Assembly (NCBI GenBank): GCA_964618975.1
Contig: CAZUDI010000001.1
Span: forward strand, 186,001 to 250,000
DNA length: 64,000 nt
From: CAZUDI01 sp964618975
Lineage (GTDB): Bacteria > Desulfobacterota > Desulfomonilia > UBA1062
Reading direction: 5' to 3'
This document shows positions 60,235 through 64,000 of this stretch, piece after piece (position 1 is the stretch's first letter; every line of letters starts with the position of its first letter). The position numbers and the translations under genes are program-made. The notes beneath the pieces are model-generated. The model saw nothing but the letters and a program-made list of their open reading frames with translations. It made no database searches and was not told the origin of the DNA.

Positions 60235-62775
60235 TCAATCGAACGAAAGCTCGGTGCGACCGATAATGTCGTCCTGTAGGCTGCGGCTGAGCTCGGTAAA
60301 AGGCGCACTGTAGCCGGCCACGCGCACATACAGGCCCCGGCCGTACTTGAGTGGATTTGCCTGCGCATCCAGCAAGGTCTCCCTGCTGACGACATTAAAC
60401 TGGCTGTGAAGCCCCTTGCGCTGGAAGAAGGTCTGCATCAGGTCGATGAAATTCTGCTCGCCGGTTTCGCCCGTCAGGGCCGCGGGGGTGAACTTCCAGT
60501 TCAGCAGGGTGCCATTGCCGGCGCGGGCGTGGTTGAGCTTGGTGACTGACATGGCGATGGCCGTGGGCCCCTTGACATCGTGGGACGCGACCTTGGTGTG
60601 CACCGCGCCCAGGCAATCCGAGACCGCCTCGCCGGCCTGACGGCCGTCGGGCGAGGCCCATTGAAGCTGCCCGATGGGGACATTGGCCGAGACCGAGTAG
60701 ACCCCCGGCTGGAAGACCCCGCCATGGGCGGTCGGCCTGCCTTCGATATGCTTGCAGTAGGTGTCGAACGCAAAGCGGGCCAGCTCGTCGGCATAATCAT
60801 CGTCATTGCCGTAATGATGAACCTTCTCGCTGTTGACCAGGGCGCAGAGGGTCTCAAAGCCCTCCCAGTTCTTCTCGAGTGCCTCCAGCAAGTCCGCGCC
60901 GCTGACGCGCCCTTCTTCGAAAACCAGTTGCTTGATCGCGGCCAGGCCGTCAGCCACCGTGCCCACACCGACCCCCTGGGGCCCGCTGAAGTTGTACTTG
61001 GCGCCGCCGGCGGAGACATCGAGGCCCCTGTCGATGCAGTCATCGACCAGCAGCGAGAGGTAGGGCAGGGGTTTGAGCTGCTGGTGGGCCAGGTCCATGA
61101 TATTGATGCAGCGGGTCATGAGGTCGCACCAGTATTTCATCTGGGAGTCATAGGCCGTCAGCACCTCGTCGAAGCCCTTGAAATCCGCCAGGGAGCCCGT
61201 GGCCAGGCCCAGCTGTCCGCCGGCCCCGGCGCAGACCGGGTGGCGCGGACAGTGCTCGCCGCAGGCCAGGCAGCGGCCGTTGTTGATGGCCAGTTCCAGA
61301 ATCTTGGACATGCTGAAGTAGGCGGCATCGTGCCAGCCGTATTCACGCCCGGCGGCATCCACCTCCACACAGCCGACCACGCAGTAGTCGCGGGCGTCTT
61401 CGAGCGAGCGGCCCTTGGCGGTCATGGCCGGGATGATGACCTCGTCGTTGAAGATCTTGGGCTCGCCCATACCCATCTTGACGATCTTGGTTACCTTGAC
61501 CCACAGGTCGCGCGGGGAGTTGGCGTGGAAGCGCACCGCGTTCCAGGGGCCGGCCAGGCGGGTATGCGGCAGGGCGTCCAGGAACATGTAGGTCAGGTCG
61601 TTGGTCGCGTCAAAGCCCTGGGTGTCCTGTCCGCCGAGGGTGATGCAGCTGCCGCCGACATGCCGGCCGCTGTTGGCATCCACCGTGAGCATGTCGCGAA
61701 TCTTCATGAGCTCCTGGATCTTGAGTAGCTGGGCCTCGATCAATTCCTGGGCGAAGTCTTTCGTAATGAGCCCGGCATCTACATCGCGGCGGTAGAAAGG
61801 GTAGAGGTACTGGTCGATGCGGCCGTAGGAGACCGAGTGCCCATTGGACTCGATCAGGATGATGTTGGAGACGAAATACCACAGCTGCATGACCTCGTAG
61901 AAGTTCCGGGGTGGATTCTCGGCGGTCCAGGCCAGATTGGCGGCGATGGCCTCGAGCTCCTGCCGGCGTTGATCGTTGCCGGCCCGCTCTGCCCTTTGCC
62001 CGGCCAGGACGGCATACCTCTTGATATAGTTGATCACGGCATCGATCACGATCAGCTCGGCGCGGTAGAAGTCGCGCCGCTTGAGGTCGGCGGGCAGGTG
62101 GGGGTCGATCCCGGCGAGCTTGTCCTCCACCCGCTTCCTGAGCCCTGACCAGCCGTGGCAGAAGATGAAGTCGTAGTTGGGCGAGACGTGCCCTACCCCA
62201 CCGTACATGTAGAGCAGCAACAGGAAGACGCCCTTGCCGACCGAGGCCGTGCCTTTATTTTCATCCTCGTCCATCATGTTCAGGATGCGGTCGGATACGG
62301 TTCGACCCTGCCAGTAGGGATGGATCGCCTTGAGGCGTTCGTCGGTTTCCGGGCTGGAGTAGTACTGGTCGTGCGCGCGCTCCATGAAGGGGAAGTTTTC
62401 GATCTCGTTGATGATCCAGTCGAGCGAGAACTCCGGAAATATCGGGCCGGCATTCGGCGGAGCGCCGGCATTGCCCACGATCAGTTCGTCGTCGTAGATG
62501 TCGATGGGGATGTTTTCCATGATGTAGGCCAGGGACTTGGCGCACTTGATGATCTGAGTTTCACCATCGAATTTCTGGTAGGCCTCGGTCAGCAGGCAGG
62601 CCCGTTCGGCATCGACCGAATAATAGGTTCCATTGATTATGCGTTCGCGCAACCTGTTGATGCGGGGATAGGGTGAATCGTTATCCCACATGGCAGATAC
62701 GCCAACGCCCCAGTCCTTGTCGATCGCTTCGATACCACACGGTCGTGAAACGCGCATTTCAGGCAGTGCCCTCAT
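60235..62775 (-). CDS. Glycyl-radical enzyme of the PflD group, substrate unknown
   Basis: An 846-residue glycyl-radical enzyme. Numbered from the ATG at 62775, the catalytic Cys is 469 in VVGCVEVDAAG with the general-base Glu471, and the radical Gly821 lies in YVRVAGYSAPFTEL. Just behind the active site, a segment with Cys502, Cys505, Cys509 and Cys515 (NNGRCLACGEHCPRHPVC) looks like an added metal site. The GCVE motif and GWHDAAYF segment fit the dehydratase/lyase branch (glycerol, choline, hydroxyproline) rather than pyruvate formate-lyase, but the substrate is open. AAGGAG stands six bases ahead of this ATG. A dedicated activase follows and a TetR regulator is divergent. Confidence 0.93.
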   Translation of the reverse strand: MRALPEMRVSRPCGIEAIDKDWGVGVSAMWDNDSPYPRINRLRERIINGTYYSVDAERACLLTEAYQKFDGETQIIKCAKSLAYIMENIPIDIYDDELIVGNAGAPPNAGPIFPEFSLDWIINEIENFPFMERAHDQYYSSPETDERLKAIHPYWQGRTVSDRILNMMDEDENKGTASVGKGVFLLLLYMYGGVGHVSPNYDFIFCHGWSGLRKRVEDKLAGIDPHLPADLKRRDFYRAELIVIDAVINYIKRYAVLAGQRAERAGNDQRRQELEAIAANLAWTAENPPRNFYEVMQLWYFVSNIILIESNGHSVSYGRIDQYLYPFYRRDVDAGLITKDFAQELIEAQLLKIQELMKIRDMLTVDANSGRHVGGSCITLGGQDTQGFDATNDLTYMFLDALPHTRLAGPWNAVRFHANSPRDLWVKVTKIVKMGMGEPKIFNDEVIIPAMTAKGRSLEDARDYCVVGCVEVDAAGREYGWHDAAYFSMSKILELAINNGRCLACGEHCPRHPVCAGAGGQLGLATGSLADFKGFDEVLTAYDSQMKYWCDLMTRCINIMDLAHQQLKPLPYLSLLVDDCIDRGLDVSAGGAKYNFSGPQGVGVGTVADGLAAIKQLVFEEGRVSGADLLEALEKNWEGFETLCALVNSEKVHHYGNDDDYADELARFAFDTYCKHIEGRPTAHGGVFQPGVYSVSANVPIGQLQWASPDGRQAGEAVSDCLGAVHTKVASHDVKGPTAIAMSVTKLNHARAGNGTLLNWKFTPAALTGETGEQNFIDLMQTFFQRKGLHSQFNVVSRETLLDAQANPLKYGRGLYVRVAGYSAPFTELSRSLQDDIIGRTELSFD

Positions 62776-62800
62776 AAACATCTCCTTGTCAGACCTTTAT

Positions 62801-62817
62801 TGATAACACTGTTATTG
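62801..62817. promoter_or_regulatory. Candidate TetR operator upstream of the glycyl-radical enzyme
   Basis: TGATAACA-C-TGTTATTG is a near-perfect palindrome located 26 bases upstream of the start codon. A TTGACG box lies further upstream on the minus strand (62845-62850). Confidence 0.5.
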
Positions 62818-62920
62818 TTATTGAGTACACCGTTCATGCTTCAACGTCAAGCCTGAACATGATCAAGCATCCGGGCAGGCCTTGGGTGAGCATCTGACGT
62901 AAGCCAGTTCATTTCATGCA

Positions 62921-63010
62921 TGATAAACTTGGGTATGCCCCCCGGGGCAAACGCCGGGCCCCCCTTGACGACGCCAGTGGTATGGAATGCGACCCCGAGC
63001 GATTAAGATG
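62921..63010 (+). repeat. Dispersed two-hairpin repeat, degenerate copy
   Basis: GGGTATGCCCCCCGGGGC head and GGAATGCGACCCCGAGCGATTAAG tail resemble the family; the hairpins have changed. Confidence 0.5.
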
Positions 63011-63079
63011 ATGAAGATGCTGAATTGCCAATACGTGAAGCTGCGTCGGGCCGCCGTGATTGACCCCTTGAATATATTG

Positions 63080-63095
63080 GGCTAATAGATTAGCC
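63080..63095. promoter_or_regulatory. Perfect palindrome upstream of the TetR gene
   Basis: GGCTAAT-AG-ATTAGCC, 70 bases before the TetR ATG, is a candidate autoregulatory site. Confidence 0.5.
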
Positions 63096-63164
63096 AGCCT
63101 GATGTTGCGTTGAATATATCCAGGCAATGTCCACAAGCTAAGTTGTATGGTGGGAAATTGAGAT

Positions 63165-63806
63165 ATGGCCAACAAGCCCAGAAGACCCGAGACGATCGAT
63201 GCCGAAAAGAGGCGCATGAGTGAAGTCGCCTTGAAGATGATCTCTGTCGGCGGACTCAAATCGCTGAGCATGCGCAAGCTGGCCCAGCAACTCAAAATAT
63301 CGCCATCGACCATTTACAATTATTTCCGCAATCGCGACGAACTCTATCTCTATGTCCTGAACCGGGGGTTCGAGCTTCTCTATGAAGAATTCCGCCGGGC
63401 ATATGACTCGCAGGATGAACCTGTCGCCAGGTTGCGGGCCATGGCAACGGCGTTCTTGCGGTTCGGCAAGCGTGAACCGAACTACATCGGCATCATGTTC
63501 ACCATGGACGTGCCAAAATATCGCGACTATATCGGCACAAAACACGAGCGGACGGCATCGTATGAGCTGAGCACCGCCCTGAGGGTGCTGGATTTCTTGA
63601 TCCTGGTCCTTTATGAAATCGCAGAGGTCAATCCGGCCATCGCCAGGGACGATGTCCCCTATCATGCCTTCAAGATATCCAACGAACTGATCGGCCTCGT
63701 GTCGATTATCAACAGCAACCTCATATCCTACCTGATCGATGACATCGATACGCAGGTAAACAGGGTATTGGATGATGCTATGAGGCCCTTCGAACCGCGT
63801 GGTTGA
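63165..63806 (+). CDS. TetR-family transcriptional regulator
   Basis: A 213-residue regulator. The amino-terminal helix-turn-helix is LSMRKLAQQLKISPSTIYNYFRNRDELYLYVL (about 38-69). The ligand-binding domain has no assigned effector; GKREPNYIGIMFTMDVPKYRDYI is typical of the TetR_C group that follows this type. The gene is divergent from the glycyl-radical enzyme, so it probably controls it in response to its substrate. Two palindromes lie between the genes. Confidence 0.9.
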   Translation: MANKPRRPETIDAEKRRMSEVALKMISVGGLKSLSMRKLAQQLKISPSTIYNYFRNRDELYLYVLNRGFELLYEEFRRAYDSQDEPVARLRAMATAFLRFGKREPNYIGIMFTMDVPKYRDYIGTKHERTASYELSTALRVLDFLILVLYEIAEVNPAIARDDVPYHAFKISNELIGLVSIINSNLISYLIDDIDTQVNRVLDDAMRPFEPRG

Positions 63807-64000
63807 AGGGCCGGCTGTCCCTCAGGAACTCGCCGGATCCCTTACCCTGGGGTGTCGATGTGCGCCGCCATATGATATCGGCCGGAACCGCACATCTTAA
63901 AGGCCGGCAAGGACACACCTCCTTGGGCCGACCCCAGCCCTATGCGTGCACCCTTGCCGGACGAGGAGGCGCTTTGGTCATCGATCGAGACGCAGGGGTA
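63807..64000. other. Right end of window
   Basis: I see no supported gene or structure in the last 194 bases. Confidence 0.4.

Larger units (their letters stand above)
62776..63164. other. Intergenic region between glycyl-radical enzyme and its TetR neighbour
   Basis: Holds two candidate operators (62801-62817 and 63080-63095) and a divergent repeat copy (62921-63010). TTGAATATAT occurs twice at 63068 and 63110. Confidence 0.55.

Noticed and set aside
1..64000. tRNA, rRNA, CRISPR array, insertion sequence, prophage
   Set aside because: I looked for GGTTCGA-type T arms, regularly spaced direct repeats, transposase and integrase motifs and found none that hold up by eye.

Overview
The window looks like chromosome from an anaerobic, moderately GC-rich Gram-negative bacterium, most likely a Desulfobacterota (deltaproteobacterial) fatty-acid or syntrophic degrader. 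This is inferred from the gene order rpsP-khpA-rimM-trmD-RNA methyltransferase-rplS-rnhB-yraN, a selenocysteine NAD-linked formate dehydrogenase with a formate channel, a fused B12-dependent acyl-CoA mutase, many acyl-CoA ligases and beta-oxidation enzymes, an [FeFe]-hydrogenase relic and an XrtA-type polysaccharide deacetylase. No rRNA, tRNA, CRISPR array, integrase, transposase or phage gene was seen.

Layout. 1-6.2 kb: 5' part of a long-chain acyl-CoA synthetase, a polysaccharide deacetylase, an NAD-synthetase-like amidating enzyme, and an operon of carrier protein, acyl ligase and sugar-amidotransferase-like PP-loop enzyme. 6.2-11.3 kb: a ten-gene housekeeping operon for ribosome and tRNA maturation, RNase HII and nucleases. 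11.5-13.6 kb: a C45-type lipoprotein. 13.7-15.9 kb: a decaying periplasmic [FeFe] hydrogenase operon (large subunit and cytochrome b broken, small subunit still open). 16.2-18.3 kb: umuD-umuC and a cysteine-cluster protein. 18.6-27.4 kb: acyl-CoA metabolism (thiolase, cobalamin adenosyltransferase, IcmF-type fused mutase, two acyl-CoA ligases). 27.8-30.3 kb: a five-gene signalling cassette (DRTGG, anti-sigma-type ATPase, DRTGG, PHP phosphoesterase, GHKL ATPase). 30.6-38.1 kb: formate dehydrogenase operon (NuoE-like, 2Fe-2S, NuoF/GltD fusion, selenoprotein FdhA, FocA), with mobA divergent at 38.5 kb. 39.3-42.9 kb: two large lipoproteins. 43.1-48.3 kb: pepD, serA, purA and small zinc proteins. 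48.6-51 kb: an internally deleted amidohydrolase, a 3-hydroxyacyl-CoA dehydrogenase and a crotonase. 51-55 kb: tandem PilZ protein, UDP-glucuronate 4-epimerase-like protein, double-receiver HD-GYP protein. 54.9-58.7 kb: yebC-ruvC-ruvA-ruvB plus a small membrane protein and a HAD phosphatase. 59-63.8 kb: a glycyl-radical enzyme, its activase and a divergent TetR regulator.

How it fits together. Ligases, thiolase, hydroxyacyl-CoA dehydrogenase, dienoyl-CoA isomerase-like crotonase and IcmF point to oxidation of fatty and branched acids through acyl-CoA, with CobO supplying adenosylcobalamin to IcmF. The formate dehydrogenase (Sec at codon 352, bacterial SECIS directly downstream, MobA for its cofactor, FocA for transport) would exchange reducing equivalents with formate. 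The neighbouring hydrogenase has several independent lesions, suggesting that this lineage is losing a hydrogen route and keeping formate. The least explained elements are the DRTGG/anti-sigma/PHP/GHKL cassette behind the formate dehydrogenase, the carrier-protein/ligase/PP-loop/NadE-like module, the glycyl-radical enzyme with an added cysteine cluster, and an intergenic repeat family with two hairpins present in about ten copies.
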